62,497 nucleotides of DNA from CAVPMW01 sp963706515 (GCA_963706515.1 CAVPMW010000021.1:1-62497); one strand, 5' to 3'; numbered from the stretch's first letter, positions 38,909 to 48,145 are shown. Program-made: numbers and translations. The notes: generated by a model from the sequence alone, not told the origin.

Positions 38909-39796
38909 TTATAACATGTCTTCCAATGACCAGTGGTTTTGCCAGCGTGCATCAATTTCGTCGCGAATGCGTTGGTAGCGAATATCCGTACTGAGACGCA
39001 TACGCCCCTCGCTGCTCATGTTTTGTGTGGCGGCGTGGATCATATAGCTGGTGTGGATCACCATATCGCCCGCCTCATAATCGGCTACCAGCCAGCGGGT
39101 ATTGTAGCGGCTGACCAGCGCACTCAGCTTTTTGCCAATCCCGCCTGTGGCGCTCATATGTTTGTTATAGGCATTTAAGCGTTCCGCGGGTGAAAGGTCT
39201 AGGCTGCGTTTAGCAAAATCGGCCTCCATCTGCCGGCCAAATTCGTCGCTGCCCTCCAGGTAAGTCAGCCCGCCCATCTCGAGCGGTATATCTCCCAATG
39301 GGATCCAGCTGCTCAGCACGGTGTCAGTCCCGCCGCGCAGGTAGATCAGATCGTAATGCGCGTCGGTGGTACGCTTATCCCCCGGGTAGGTAAGCCTCAC
39401 GATCTTCCGTTTATGCAAATATACGTCACCGTCAAATAACAGCTCATAAAACCCCCACAGCCGCGGCTGGAAGCAGAATGATTCGTAAGCTGCAGTGCGC
39501 ACAAACTCCATTAACAGCTTCGTTGCTTGACCAGTCGGGTCGCGCCTGCCAGAGAAGAAGCCTTCGCCTGGATCGCTGTCTTCTGCAACGATGCCGGCGG
39601 GCTGCATGCGCTCAAAAAAGCGGCGACGGAACGCAATAACTTCCTCACGTGGAAAAAAGCCGCGCAGCCAGAGATAGCCTTGGCGTTTGAGCTGACCTTT
39701 CAGCTCGTTAATCGGGGTGAGCGGGTCGCTGGGGACAAGCTGTCCCAGTTGCGCGTCGGTATTTACCAATGGGTAGCCGTTGCTCACCAATTCCAT
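38909..39796 (-). CDS. Phytanoyl-CoA dioxygenase (PhyH) family protein
   Basis: This 295-residue protein is a non-haem Fe(II)/2-oxoglutarate dioxygenase by family. The iron triad is visible as the H-x-D of TTDAHYDLIYLR near residue 140 and a distal His in GDMVIHTSYMIHAATQN near residue 245. The helical start LKGQLKRQGYLWLRGFFPRE is typical. The substrate is unknown; bacterial members act on lipids, cyclitols and secondary metabolites. It stands alone, with a family A repeat at its upstream side. Confidence 0.82.
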   Translation of the reverse strand: MELVSNGYPLVNTDAQLGQLVPSDPLTPINELKGQLKRQGYLWLRGFFPREEVIAFRRRFFERMQPAGIVAEDSDPGEGFFSGRRDPTGQATKLLMEFVRTAAYESFCFQPRLWGFYELLFDGDVYLHKRKIVRLTYPGDKRTTDAHYDLIYLRGGTDTVLSSWIPLGDIPLEMGGLTYLEGSDEFGRQMEADFAKRSLDLSPAERLNAYNKHMSATGGIGKKLSALVSRYNTRWLVADYEAGDMVIHTSYMIHAATQNMSSEGRMRLSTDIRYQRIRDEIDARWQNHWSLEDML

Positions 39797-39826
39797 CGGT
39801 AATCATCCTCCATCCTGCCTAATATT

Positions 39827-39881
39827 TAGAACCCCTCCGAAAATACGAAGGGGACCCATCCATTTTCGGACTGGCTTGTCT
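39827..39881. repeat. Family A repeat, core-less form (copy A6)
   Basis: It reads GAACCCCTCCGAAAATACGA, then AGGGGACCC, then ATCCATTTTCGGACTGGCTT. The two ends match the outer arms of the long copies but the nested hairpin is absent, so the arms meet directly. Confidence 0.75.
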
Positions 39882-39910
39882 GACCTTGCCAGACGGTCAG
39901 CCGGTGACCG

Positions 39911-40231
39911 CTACTTCCCAGGCGGGCGGTATGAGACGCTGATTTTAACTGCTTTGTCTACCTCTTCTGGAGTGAGCAGGACGGTCGTTTTCGTAGTGAC
40001 CGCTCCGCTGGCGTTGACGATCAGCGCGACAGCAGCCGCGCTCATGTTGTCCGGTGCTTCGAATATTGCGAAGCCATCGGAATCGCCGAAAGAGAAATAA
40101 TAGGCTTCCAGCTTGCCGCCCATACTTTTGGCAAGCGCCTCAGTCGCTTCACGGCGCTTCGTTCCGCCTTCTTTAAGTAGACCTTGCAAGCCTTCTTTGG
40201 TATATGAAAATTGAGCCAGGTACTTTGTCAT
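39911..40231 (-). CDS. GYD-domain protein
   Basis: This 106-residue protein fits the GYD domain family: it starts with LAQFSYTKEGLQGLLKEGGT, continues KRREATEALAKSMGGKLEAY and YFSFGDSDGFAIFEAP, and ends near EEVDKAVK. The FGDSDGF segment matches the GxYD-type signature. These small alpha/beta proteins have no settled function. The ATG is preceded by GGAGGTG. Confidence 0.82.
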   Translation of the reverse strand: MTKYLAQFSYTKEGLQGLLKEGGTKRREATEALAKSMGGKLEAYYFSFGDSDGFAIFEAPDNMSAAAVALIVNASGAVTTKTTVLLTPEEVDKAVKISVSYRPPGK

Positions 40232-40295
40232 CGCACACCTCCAAAATGGAATATTGTCACCCCCTTAGTAAATAAAATTATACAACAACACGAAA

Positions 40296-40329
40296 TCTGA
40301 ACCCTTCGTATTTTCGACAAGATCTTATT
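40296..40329. repeat. Family A end fragment (copy A7)
   Basis: GAACCCTTCGTATTTTCGAC followed by AAGATCTTA matches only the right outer arm of the family (compare 42694-42723). The other half is missing. Confidence 0.55.
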
Positions 40330-40439
40330 GCCTCCCCCCAGGCAGACGAAGCGAATTATACTCTAAACTGGATAGCTTTTATCGTCTATGCTGTGGGCGC
40401 CGTCAGCATAGCATCAGCTAATGAGATAGATATTATCCC

Positions 40440-41531
40440 CTAAAGCGCGCGGTTCGCCAGCATCACCTGCACGATCCGCTCCGCCGCGTGTCCATCCCAG
40501 CCCTCGATGAGCTTCGGCTGCGGCGCTCCGCTGAGCCAGGCTGAGAAGATCGCGGCGATTAGCTGCTCGCGCTCGGCTGGGACCAGGCGATTGGTGCCCT
40601 GGGCGATCGTCACCGGGCGCTCGGTATTGGGGCGCACGGTCAGGCAGGGTATCCCGAGATAGCTGGTCTCTTCCTGGATCCCACCGGAATCGGTCAGGAC
40701 AGCTCCCGCGAAGCGCTCCAGGCATAAGAAATCCAGGTAGCTCATTGGCTCCAGCAGGGATAAGCCCCTTACACTCGGCTCCATATTCCACTCGACCAGG
40801 TTCTTGCGGGTGCGCGGGTGGACGGGAAAGATGACCGGTCGCTCGCGGGCGACCTGCTCCAGCGCAGCCAGGATCTCTGCCAGGGATTCCGGCCGGTCGA
40901 CGTTGTTCGGGCGGTGCAGCGTAACCAGCAGGTAGCCTTGCTCCTGCAGGCCGAGCTCAGCCAGCGCCGGACGGCTCAACGCTGCCGGCAGCATGCTCAG
41001 CAGCGAATCGATCATCACGTTCCCGACAAAGAAAATCCCCCCGGGATCGCTCCCCTCTTTGATCAGGTTCTCGTCCGCATCCCGCGAAGGGGTGAACAGA
41101 CGCTGCGCCAGCCGGTCCGTCACCAGGCGGTTGATCTCCTCGGGCATGCTGCGGTCGAAGGACCTCAGCCCGGCTTCCACGTGGGCGAGCGGCACGCCCT
41201 GCTTGGCGCAGACCACTGCGGCTGCCAGGGTGGAGTTGACGTCGCCCACCACGAAGACCCAATCCGGCTGGTACTGCTCCAGGAGGGGCTCGAATGCCAT
41301 CATCACCCGCCCGGTCTGTTCGGCGTGCGTGCCCGCCCCCACTCCCAGGTACGCGTCCGGCTCGGGCAGGTCGAGCTGCTCGAAGAACTGGCGCGACATA
41401 TTGGCGTCGTAGTGCTGACCGGTGTGCACCAGCACCTGCTGGAAATCTTCCGGCTTTTCTGCCATGCACTTCCAAACCGGAGCGGTCTTCATGAAATTCG
41501 GACGCGCACCGACGACGTGTAGGATTTTCAT
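40440..41531 (-). CDS. wecB: UDP-N-acetylglucosamine 2-epimerase, non-hydrolysing
   Basis: This 363-residue cytosolic enzyme converts UDP-GlcNAc to UDP-ManNAc for envelope polysaccharides. It has VVGARPNFMKTAPVWK at the start, VLVHTGQHYDANMS, VVGDVNSTLAAAVV, LAHVEAGLRSFDRSMPEEIN, LLVTLHRPNNVDRPESLAE and TDSGGIQEETSYLGIPCLTV with the acceptor-site RPNTERPVT. All are family hallmarks. It starts seven bases after the alcohol dehydrogenase stop, so the two are co-transcribed, though no shared pathway is evident. No other polysaccharide genes lie near. Confidence 0.93.
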   Translation of the reverse strand: MKILHVVGARPNFMKTAPVWKCMAEKPEDFQQVLVHTGQHYDANMSRQFFEQLDLPEPDAYLGVGAGTHAEQTGRVMMAFEPLLEQYQPDWVFVVGDVNSTLAAAVVCAKQGVPLAHVEAGLRSFDRSMPEEINRLVTDRLAQRLFTPSRDADENLIKEGSDPGGIFFVGNVMIDSLLSMLPAALSRPALAELGLQEQGYLLVTLHRPNNVDRPESLAEILAALEQVARERPVIFPVHPRTRKNLVEWNMEPSVRGLSLLEPMSYLDFLCLERFAGAVLTDSGGIQEETSYLGIPCLTVRPNTERPVTIAQGTNRLVPAEREQLIAAIFSAWLSGAPQPKLIEGWDGHAAERIVQVMLANRAL

Positions 41532-41538
41532 CGATGGT

Positions 41539-42576
41539 TTATTGGGGAATCGCCAGCACAGCCTCGCCGTTCAGCCGGCTGTGCTTCATATCCTGCAGCG
41601 CCTGGTTCGCCGCCTCGAGCGGATAGAGAGTGGTGGTCGGCTGCAGCCCAATCTCGTCTGCCAGCTGCAAGAATTCCACCCCATCCTGATAGGTGGCGTT
41701 GGCGACCGAGCGCAGCGTACGCTCGCCGTAGATCAGCTCGTAGGGGAATGAAGGGATGTCATCCATGGTGACGGCATTGATCGCAAGCGTCCCGCCCGGG
41801 CGGATTTTCTCCAGGGTGGGCGGCACCAGCCTGCCAGATGGTGCGAACAGGATCGCCCGGTCCAGGCTGCGAGTGATGGGCTGCTCGATCCCGCCAGCCC
41901 AGTCGGCGCCCAGGTCGAGGGCGTGCCTGCGGTGCTCCTCCGCCCGGGTAAACACGTAGATCTTGCACCCCCAGTGGCGGGCGACCTGCAGAACCAGGTG
42001 GGCGCTCGCCCCGAAACCGACCAGCCCCAGGCGCTCGCCCGGCTTTACCTCCGCCAGGCGCAGCGAGCGGTAGCCGACGATCCCGGCGCACAGCAGCGGT
42101 GCAGCCTGCTCATCGCTGAACCTTTGCGGCAGCTTGAGCACGTAGCGCGCATCGGCAACCATGTAGCCCGCGTACCCGCCATCCACGTCCAGCCCGGTAA
42201 ATTTCGCGTCAGGGCACAGGTTTTCTTGCCCGGACAGGCAGAAAGAGCACTCTCCGCAGGCTGAATACAGCCAGGGAACGCCGACTTTGTCACCTATGCG
42301 CAGATTCTGCGGGTTTTTGCCCTCATCGCCGATCGCTTCCACCTGCGCAACCACCTGGTGACCGAGGATCAGCGGCGCCTGCTGCTGATCCCCAGTCACC
42401 GGCAGCCGCGGGGGCTGCAGGTCGCCTTCTGCGATGTGCAGATCGGTATGGCACACCCCGCAGACGAGCACTTTCAATAATACCTGTCCTGGCTCGGGCT
42501 GCGGAGGCGGGATCTCATCCAGCTGGAGCGGGTTCGTTTCTGCTGGCGCAGCCCGGTGCAGGCGCATTGCTTGCAT
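41539..42576 (-). CDS. Zinc-dependent alcohol dehydrogenase (MDR superfamily)
   Basis: This 345-residue protein keeps the catalytic zinc ligands (VCGVCHTDLHIAEGD and GHQVVAQVEAIGDE) and the structural zinc Cys cluster (CGECSFCLSGQENLC). The cofactor region is LGLVGFGASAHLVLQVARH, where the usual G-x-G-x-x-G is partly altered (GFGAS). The group acts on alcohols or aldehydes with NAD(P). The protein starts QAMRLHRAAPAETNPLQLDE, as in several AdhA/AdhP-like enzymes. The specific substrate is unknown. Confidence 0.88.
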   Translation of the reverse strand: MQAMRLHRAAPAETNPLQLDEIPPPQPEPGQVLLKVLVCGVCHTDLHIAEGDLQPPRLPVTGDQQQAPLILGHQVVAQVEAIGDEGKNPQNLRIGDKVGVPWLYSACGECSFCLSGQENLCPDAKFTGLDVDGGYAGYMVADARYVLKLPQRFSDEQAAPLLCAGIVGYRSLRLAEVKPGERLGLVGFGASAHLVLQVARHWGCKIYVFTRAEEHRRHALDLGADWAGGIEQPITRSLDRAILFAPSGRLVPPTLEKIRPGGTLAINAVTMDDIPSFPYELIYGERTLRSVANATYQDGVEFLQLADEIGLQPTTTLYPLEAANQALQDMKHSRLNGEAVLAIPQ

Positions 42577-42639
42577 AGTTATCTCACCATCCTCCAGGCG
42601 TAAAAGCGTAGGCTTTTTCCAATCCTGAGCCTGGACAAA

Positions 42640-42723
42640 GTACCTATCCGAAAATGGATAAGAGAACCGATTTTTTGGTGTACCAAAAAATCGGAACCTC
42701 TCGTATTTTCGGAAAGGTTCTAA
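42640..42723. repeat. Family A palindromic repeat with a short core (copy A4)
   Basis: The outer arms TACCTATCCGAAAATGG and TATTTTCGGAAAGGTTCTAA flank a smaller hairpin CCGATTTTTTGGTGTACC and its complement. The core is shorter than in A1-A3, which shows that the core is exchangeable. GCCTGGACAAAG of the 19557 hairpin abuts the left end. Confidence 0.8.
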
Positions 42724-42726
42724 GTT

Positions 42727-43810
42727 CTATTCTTCCCCCTTGATGTAGGCTTCGGTCATATTGCGGGCGATGTCATCGCGGAACTGCTTGGGCGGCGTCT
42801 TCATGAAGTAAGACGAAGGCCCGATGATGGGTCCGGCAAGGCCGCGGTCCAGCGCCAGCTTGGCGCAGCGCACCGCGTCGATGATAACCCCGGCGGAGTT
42901 GGGCGAGTCCCACACTTCCAGCTTGGCTTCCAGGTTGAGCGGCACATCGCCGAAGGTGGTGCCTTCCATGCGCACGTAGCACCATTTGCGGTCGGTCAGC
43001 CAGGGGACGTAGTCGCTGGGACCGACGTGCACGTCGTCCGGTGCGATTGGATACGGCAGCATCGAGGTGACCGCCCCGGTTTTGGAGATCTTTTTCGAAC
43101 TCGAGGCGCTCCCGCTCGAGCATGTTCAAAAAGTCGGTGTTCCCGCCGAAGTTGAGCTGGTAGGTGCGGTCCAGGCGCACGCCGCGGTCTACGAACAGGC
43201 TGGTCAGCGAGCGGTGCAGGATGGTGGCGCCCACCTGGCTCTTCACGTCATCGCCGATGATCGGCAGACCGGCGTCCTTGAACCGCTTGCCCCAGTACTC
43301 TGAGCTGGCGATGAAGACCGGGATGCCGTTGACGAAGGCGCAGCCCGCTTCGAGGATCTGCTCGACGTACCACTTCGTCGCCATTTCTGAGCCAACCGGG
43401 AGGAAGTTCACGACGACATCCGTTTTGGTGTCTTTCAGGATGCCGACGATATCCGCCGTGGGTCCGGGAGCCTTCTTCAGGATTTGGGAAAGGTATTTGC
43501 CCAGCCCATCGTGGGTCATCCCACGCGAGACCGGCACGTCCATTTGCGGCACATCGCTGAACTTGTAGGTGTTGTTCGGGTAGGCAGCGATCGCTTCGCT
43601 CAGGTCACAGCCGACCTTGCCATCGACCACGTCGAAGGCGGCGGTGAACTGGATGTCCCGCACGTGATAGCCGCCCAGGTTGACGTGCATCAATCCGGGG
43701 ATGCGCTCGTCCTCGGGTGTATCCTGGTAGTAATGGACTCCTTGGATCAGCGCGGAGGCGCAGTTTCCTACCCCAATAATCGCTACTCGGACTTTTTGGT
43801 TATCGCTCAT
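42727..43810 (-). CDS. ino1: Inositol-3-phosphate synthase, one frameshift
   Basis: This enzyme makes L-myo-inositol 3-phosphate from glucose 6-phosphate with NAD as cofactor. The N-terminal Rossmann motif is VAIIGVGNCASALIQGVHYY. VVVNFLPVGSEMATKWYVEQ, GDDVKSQVGATILHRSLTSL and YQLNFGGNTDFLNMLERERL are the family signatures, followed after one extra A near 43095 by ISKTGAVTSMLPYP and SPNSAGVIIDAVRCAKLALD. The merged length of about 361 residues fits the short actinobacterial/archaeal type. The product could feed inositol phospholipid or solute synthesis. AGGAG precedes the ATG. Confidence 0.9.
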
Positions 43811-43862
43811 TTTCTTTGGCTCCTGATCGATGTGGGTTTATTTTGTTCGTGAGATGGAGATT

Positions 43863-43916
43863 AAGAACCTGTCCGAAAATATGAGGGGATCCCATCCATT
43901 CTCGGATAGATACTTA
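43863..43916. repeat. Family A repeat, core-less form (copy A5)
   Basis: AAGAACCTGTCCGAAAATAT, GAGGGGATCCC and ATCCATTCTCGGATAGATAC read as the two outer arms joined without the nested hairpin. It lies in the divergent region between ino1 and the histidine kinase. Confidence 0.75.
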
Positions 43917-44048
43917 TTTATGGCAGGTATTTGCGGTCTGAAGTTTACAATTTTGCAGGTTGTGCCAGCCACAGCCTTCAATTATACGACGGTATCCGCT
44001 GCGAGTGCTATAATCGCGACAGCTATTCGGATTTCTTGTTATCCAGCC

Positions 44049-45333
44049 ATGGCTACCTCCCCCGACCCTGTTTCTGAACGTTTCGCCAGCCTGAGAGAAG
44101 TCACTCTGGAGCTCACCCGGACTTTCGAGCTCGAGCCATTCCTCCAAAAAGTGGTCGCGGCTGTCTGCCAGGGCACCGGCAGCGAGTCCAGCTCGATATC
44201 ATTATATGAAGGCGAGACTGGCTTGCTCAAATTCGTGGCGGCGCCCGGCGCGCAGGCCGAGCAGCTCAAGCTCATTCGCGTCCCGCTGGAGAACAGCGTG
44301 GCGGGCGAGTGCTACGCCACAGCCGAAGCCATCGTCATCCAGGACGCCGCCCAGGACCCGCGCATTTACCGGGCGGTGGATAACGACCTGGATTTCGTCA
44401 CCCGCTCGCTGGTTGCCGTCCCCATCCTGCTGGATAAAGAGCCGATCGGGGTATTGGAAGCGCTCAACAAGAGCGGCGACCCTTACGACGACGCAGACCT
44501 GGAGCTGCTCGAGGCGCTGGCCTCCCTGGCGGCGATCGCCATCCTCAACACCCGGCTGATGGAAGACGTCCGCCGCTACTACCAGGAAGTGACCGAGCTG
44601 GAGAAGATGAAATCCGACTTCATCGCGGTTTCTTCGCACGAGCTGCGCACCCCGCTGGGCATCATCATCGGGCACGCCAGCGAGCTGAGAGAGTTCCTGC
44701 CAGGAGGAAGACCAGGTCGAAGAGCTGGAGGTCATCCTCAAGAATGCCCAAAAGATGCACGAGACCCTGGATGACCTGACCTCGGTCGCTGCGGACAACA
44801 CCGGTCAATCGGGGACGGGCAGCAAGGTGATCTATCTCGACCGGACAGTGGAGAGCGTGGTCGCCAACTTCGAAGAGATGGCCCAACGCAACAACATCCG
44901 CATGTTCACCCGCCTGCCGGACGGACCGCTCAAGATTTTCGGCGACGAGGAAAAGCTCACCATCGCCCTGGGCAACCTGGTAAAGAACGCCATCATCTAC
45001 AACATCGATAACGGCAAGGTCTGGGTGGTGGGCGAGCGCCTGCCCGGCTACGTCAAGCTCTCCGTGCTGGATACCGGCATCGGCATCCCCAGCAGGGACC
45101 TGGGGCGCGTGTTCGACAAGTTCTACCAGGTGGAAGGCCACCTCACCCGCAAGCACGGCGGCATGGGGCTGGGCTTATCGGTCGCCAAGAGCATGGTGGA
45201 AGCCCACGGCGGGCAGATCTGGGCGGAAAGCGTGGAAGGCAGGGGCAGCAACTTCTCGATCCTGCTGCCCACCGGCATGCCGCAGAAACCCGGCGAGACC
45301 GCCTGGATCATCCCCGACCGCCTGACGCCGTAA
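44049..45333 (+). CDS. GAF-domain sensor histidine kinase, one frameshift
   Basis: The product is a soluble-looking kinase of about 428 residues. A GAF domain (about residues 15-165) contains LEPFLQKVVAAVCQGTGSES and LVAVPILLDKEPIGVLEALN. The HisKA helix has the phospho-acceptor His in FIAVSSHELRTPLGIIIGHA. One extra C near 44702 (CTGCCAGGAGG) breaks the frame before EEDQVEELEVILKNAQ. The ATPase half shows the N box NLVKNAIIYNI, G1 VLDTGIGIP and G2 GGMGLGLSVAKSMVEAHGG. No response regulator is adjacent, so it is an orphan here. I start it at ATG 44049; upstream codons back to 43830 are in frame but look non-coding. Confidence 0.87.
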
Positions 45334-45415
45334 GTATCCCAATATTTCAAAAGTAGATATCTTCGCAGGTAAATCTTCGGATTTGCCCATTAAATTGGGG
45401 CAGACGCCGGATTTA

Positions 45416-45445
45416 TTGACATGCCTGAGCCAAATGTGCTATAGT
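45416..45445 (+). promoter_or_regulatory. Sigma70-type promoter
   Basis: TTGACA (45416-45421) and TATAGT (45440-45445) are 18 bases apart. The expected leader to the ATG at 45520 is about 68 bases and contains the AGGAGG-like site before the start. Confidence 0.65.
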
Positions 45446-45519
45446 GTTATTGTCTAGACAGGTGGGAAAATGCGGGACAGCCGGGCTCGCGCCATATCTC
45501 TCTCGGCTCAGGAGGAATC

Positions 45520-46116
45520 ATGAACAACTATTGGCTTTTCAAGCTAACCGTTTTTGCATTCGCCGTGCTGTTAACCGTTTCAGCGGTACCCATGCGTTCG
45601 GTTGCCGCTCTACCGGCTCAAGACCCGGTCGGGCCGCGCGACCCTGCCAGAATAGGCGCGGATAACTCGGTAGCGCCTGTTCCGGGCGGGCCAGGGTTCC
45701 AGATGGTGAACGCTTTCCAGTTCAGGCCGGCATTTCCCAGCGGCACATGGGATTACTTCAACGGGGAGCTGAACAACCCCGGCCCAGAAGATAACTTCTA
45801 CGAAGCTGCGCTATCGCTGCCCGACAACATCATAATCACCAAGCTGGTCGTCTACTTCTACGACAACAGCGATCTAGACCTCGTGGTCGGACTCTGGCGC
45901 GTCGACCCATCTACCGGCAACTGGCTGGCAATGGCGGAGGTCGCCTCATCGGGTGCCCAGGATCAGTACCGCAACGTGACCGATCCGACCATCATCAAAC
46001 CGGCGGTTGACCAGCAGAAATACTCATATCTGGTTGAGGTGGGTATGCCACCGGCCTTTAGTAACCTGCGCCTGGCTGGTGTCCGGATCGACTATAGTAA
46101 TCGGTTCCGCCCGTAG
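45520..46116 (+). CDS. Secreted protein of unknown function, paralogue of the 18049 gene product
   Basis: This 198-residue protein has a signal peptide (LTVFAFAVLLTVSAVPMRSV, cleavage near VAALPAQ). The mature part is beta-rich with LSLPDNIIITKLVVYFYDNS, LDLVVGLWRVDPSTGNW and the close LRLAGVRIDYSNRFRP. The order of LPD, KL-VVY-F/Y-D, Y-x-Y-LV and G-V/L-R-I/V-x-Y elements is shared with the protein at 18049-18750. It lacks the FLP-type C-terminal motif of that protein. No known family was recognised. Confidence 0.72.
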   Translation: MNNYWLFKLTVFAFAVLLTVSAVPMRSVAALPAQDPVGPRDPARIGADNSVAPVPGGPGFQMVNAFQFRPAFPSGTWDYFNGELNNPGPEDNFYEAALSLPDNIIITKLVVYFYDNSDLDLVVGLWRVDPSTGNWLAMAEVASSGAQDQYRNVTDPTIIKPAVDQQKYSYLVEVGMPPAFSNLRLAGVRIDYSNRFRP

Positions 46117-46257
46117 TTTGCGACGGTAAACCACCAGGGATAGTCGGTACTGAGGCTTGCATCCGCTCACCGGTTGTAAGAGTGATGTCCTAAAAGGTGA
46201 ACGGCATCGAGGGGTTGTGTATTTATTTGTTAATTATCAAACGACTGGAGGTTGGGC

Positions 46258-46713
46258 ATGTTCCGTGTACGCCCGTACGTCGCTGAAGATCGCCCCTTCA
46301 TTTTCAGTCTCGCCCCACGCCTGGCAGCCGGCATGCGACCCTGGCGTGATTTGGAGCTGTGGCTTGCCAGCGTGGAGAGCTGGCTGGCAAAAAGCATCGA
46401 CGGGCACAGCCAGGATGCATTCGTATTCATTGCGGAGGATGAGGGCGGCGAACGGCTTGGCTTTGCAACCGTCACGCGCAGCACGCACTTCACCGGTCAG
46501 CCCCAGGCTTATCTTGGCGAGCTGGTTACCCTGGAGAGCGCCGAAGGACGGGGGGTTGGCACTGCTCTGGTTGAGGCTTGCGAGGGGTGGGCGCGGGAAC
46601 AGGGCTATGGGCTGCTCGCGCTGACCACGGGCGCGGCGAACGCCCGGGCGCTGAGCCTGTACCACAAGCTTGGCTTCCAGGATGAGGATATCCAGATGAC
46701 GAAGCTCTTATAG
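46258..46713 (+). CDS. GNAT-family N-acetyltransferase
   Basis: This 152-residue protein carries the GNAT fold: MFRVRPYVAEDRPFIFSLAP at the start, RLGFATVTRSTHFTGQPQAY, LGELVTLESAEGRGVGTALV (motif A, with the Q/R-x-x-G-x-G/A element EGRGVGTA that binds acetyl-CoA) and LALTTGAANARALSLYHKLG (motif B). The acceptor is not known. The ATG at 46258 stands six bases after GGAGG; the in-frame TTG at 46252 is too close to that site. Confidence 0.87.
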   Translation: MFRVRPYVAEDRPFIFSLAPRLAAGMRPWRDLELWLASVESWLAKSIDGHSQDAFVFIAEDEGGERLGFATVTRSTHFTGQPQAYLGELVTLESAEGRGVGTALVEACEGWAREQGYGLLALTTGAANARALSLYHKLGFQDEDIQMTKLL

Positions 46714-46823
46714 GCATTTACAATAATGATTTTCCACATATCCAAACCTCTCTTACTGCTTGCATATTGCCCTGCACTCGTTTATAATCTTGCGCGCAGC
46801 GTGAGAATCGGGCTGTGAAGGAT

Positions 46824-46898
46824 CGGGGCGTGGCTCAGACCGGCTAGAGCACACGGTTCGGGACCGTGAGGTCGTGGGTTCAAATCCCACCGCCCCGA
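46824..46898 (+). tRNA. tRNA-Pro (anticodon CGG)
   Basis: A full cloverleaf can be drawn. The acceptor stem is CGGGGCG with CGCCCCG, the D arm GCTC/GAGC, the anticodon stem CACGG/CCGTG with loop TTCGGGA (anticodon CGG), and the T arm GTGGG-TTCAAAT-CCCAC. The discriminator base is A and CCA is not encoded. C1-G72 is the usual first pair of bacterial tRNA-Pro. Confidence 0.96.
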
Positions 46899-46907
46899 CT
46901 ATATTTC

Positions 46908-46931
46908 GACCGGAAGAGATTCCGGTCTTTT
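46908..46931 (+). terminator. Rho-independent terminator of tRNA-Pro
   Basis: The arms GACCGGAA (46908-46915) and TTCCGGTC (46920-46927) are followed by TTTT. Close copies of this hairpin follow both tRNA remnants downstream (near 47021-47040 and 49245-49266). Confidence 0.8.
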
Positions 46932-46937
46932 CTTTAA

Positions 46938-47041
46938 TTCGGGACCAGGAGGCGCTCTGAATAACATCGCCCGCTGAAGTAAAGCGACAGAGTTCAAATC
47001 CCACCGCCCCGACTACATATCGACCGGAAGCATCCGGTCAG
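46938..47041 (+). other. tRNA-Pro 3'-half duplicate with an insertion, plus terminator (copy 2)
   Basis: The block begins TTCGGGACC, identical to the anticodon loop and 3' stem start of the intact tRNA (46857-46865), and GAGG follows after a mismatch. It then carries about 40 unrelated bases and returns to the exact tRNA 3' end GTTCAAATCCCACCGCCCCG (46992-47011) and ACT. A GACCGGAAGCATCCGGTC hairpin follows. The 5' half of the tRNA is absent, so it cannot fold as a tRNA. It looks like an integration scar or a tRNA remnant. Confidence 0.7.
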
Positions 47042-47065
47042 TTTTATTGTGAGCCGCCGGTCGGG

Positions 47066-47330
47066 TTATGCCTCTGCTACCAGTGCTATGGAGATTTTCA
47101 TCCCCTTTGGATGGATAGGAAGTTTTGCACCCTGACGCGCGGGCGGGTCTTTGGGAAACCACTTTCCCCACTCTTCGTTCATCCCGGCGAAGTCGCTCTC
47201 TTCACCCAGGATAAAGGTTGCACTCACGGCATGCTCAAGCGAGCTGCCGGCAGAGCGCAGGATCGCTTCGATGTTCCTCAAGCACTGACCCGTCTGCTCC
47301 TGGGTTTGCTGGTCAGTACCTTTGCGGCGC
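47066..47330 (-). pseudogene. RidA/YjgF-family protein, N-terminally truncated
   Basis: The C-terminal two thirds of a RidA-type protein are recognisable: QTQEQTGQCLRNIEAILRSA, GSSLEHAVSATFILGEESDF, AGMNEEWGKWFPKDPPARQG and a final KISIALVAEA. This corresponds to the usual EQTRQVLENLKAIL helix and the P-A-R-S/Q strand with the conserved Arg. The first 40-50 residues, with the GPYSQA element, are missing; upstream codons give unrelated basic sequence without a good start. RidA proteins hydrolyse reactive enamine/imine intermediates; this copy is probably dead or badly affected by indels. It lies inside the stretch bounded by tRNA-Pro duplicates. Confidence 0.6.
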
Positions 47331-47389
47331 CCTTTGCTATCTTTGCCGTGAATCCTTCCTGCGTTTGGAAATGATTCGGGCGGAGCGAG

Positions 47390-48145
47390 ATGGAATTTAG
47401 CTCTAGAGTTATAATGAAGCGCATGAAAGACGCGCGCGACCGCAGCCGCGAGTGGTTCGTGCCGGCTGTTGGGCCGCTCAAATTTCGCATCTTCGTCGGG
47501 CTGCTCTTCCTGCCCTACACGGGCATGGTGCTGGGCTACACCGTCATCGGCGCAACGTTGGCGGAAATCCTAGATGTGGGACGCATCGGCGCGCTGGCGG
47601 TCGTCTATTTCCTGGCGCTTGGCATCGCCGGTCACGCTTTGGACGCTCTCGGGAGCCGCGGCCCCAAGCCGTGGGGCGCGCACTTCACTCCGCGCCAGTT
47701 ATGGGGCCTGGTGGTGTTCTCGCTGGTCCCGGCCGCTGCGATAGGCGTCTATTACGCTCTCGACGGCGCACCCCTGCTGTGGCTGATTGGCGCTGTCGAA
47801 TTCTTCTTTCTGTTTGCTTACAACCTGGAATGGTTCAAAGGGCGTTTACACACCGACGGCTGGTTCATATTCTCCTGGGGTGCGTTGCCCGTGCTGGCGG
47901 GTTACATCATGCAGACTAACCGGGTTTCGCTGGCCTCTCTGCTGGCTGCCCTGGCGGCGGCCCTGTTCAGCCGGGTGGAGATCACCGCATCCAGGCCCTA
48001 CAAGGCCCTCCGGCGCTCTGCCGACCCGGATGCCGCCGGGCACGCGGCGGAGGCCGTCTATGAGCGCATCTTGCAGAGCATCAGTTTGGGCGTGATCCTG
48101 CTGGCTCTTGGGCTGCTTGCCTGGCGTTTGGGCTTCCCTTATTAG
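47390..48145 (+). CDS. Polytopic membrane protein, UbiA-prenyltransferase-like
   Basis: This 251-residue protein has about seven hydrophobic segments, beginning LKFRIFVGLLFLPYTGMVLG. The loop GHALDALGSRGPKPWGAHFT after helix 2 resembles the first Asp-rich region of UbiA-type prenyltransferases but has only one Asp. A later loop FAYNLEWFKGRLHTDGWFIF could be the second active region. If so, it would transfer or hold a polyprenyl or lipid substrate. The similarity is weak. Its 3' end overlaps the convergent methyltransferase gene by about 65 bases. Confidence 0.6.
   Translation: MEFSSRVIMKRMKDARDRSREWFVPAVGPLKFRIFVGLLFLPYTGMVLGYTVIGATLAEILDVGRIGALAVVYFLALGIAGHALDALGSRGPKPWGAHFTPRQLWGLVVFSLVPAAAIGVYYALDGAPLLWLIGAVEFFFLFAYNLEWFKGRLHTDGWFIFSWGALPVLAGYIMQTNRVSLASLLAALAAALFSRVEITASRPYKALRRSADPDAAGHAAEAVYERILQSISLGVILLALGLLAWRLGFPY

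Noticed and set aside
46753..47004. Reverse-strand ORF containing VGFEPTTSRSRT over the tRNA region
   Set aside because: It is the well-known spurious translation antisense to a tRNA gene and its remnant; no ribosome-binding site or domain supports it.
47066..47330. Complete RidA gene
   Set aside because: The N-terminal strand and GPYSQA-like element are absent and no start codon with ribosome-binding site is found, so it was called truncated.
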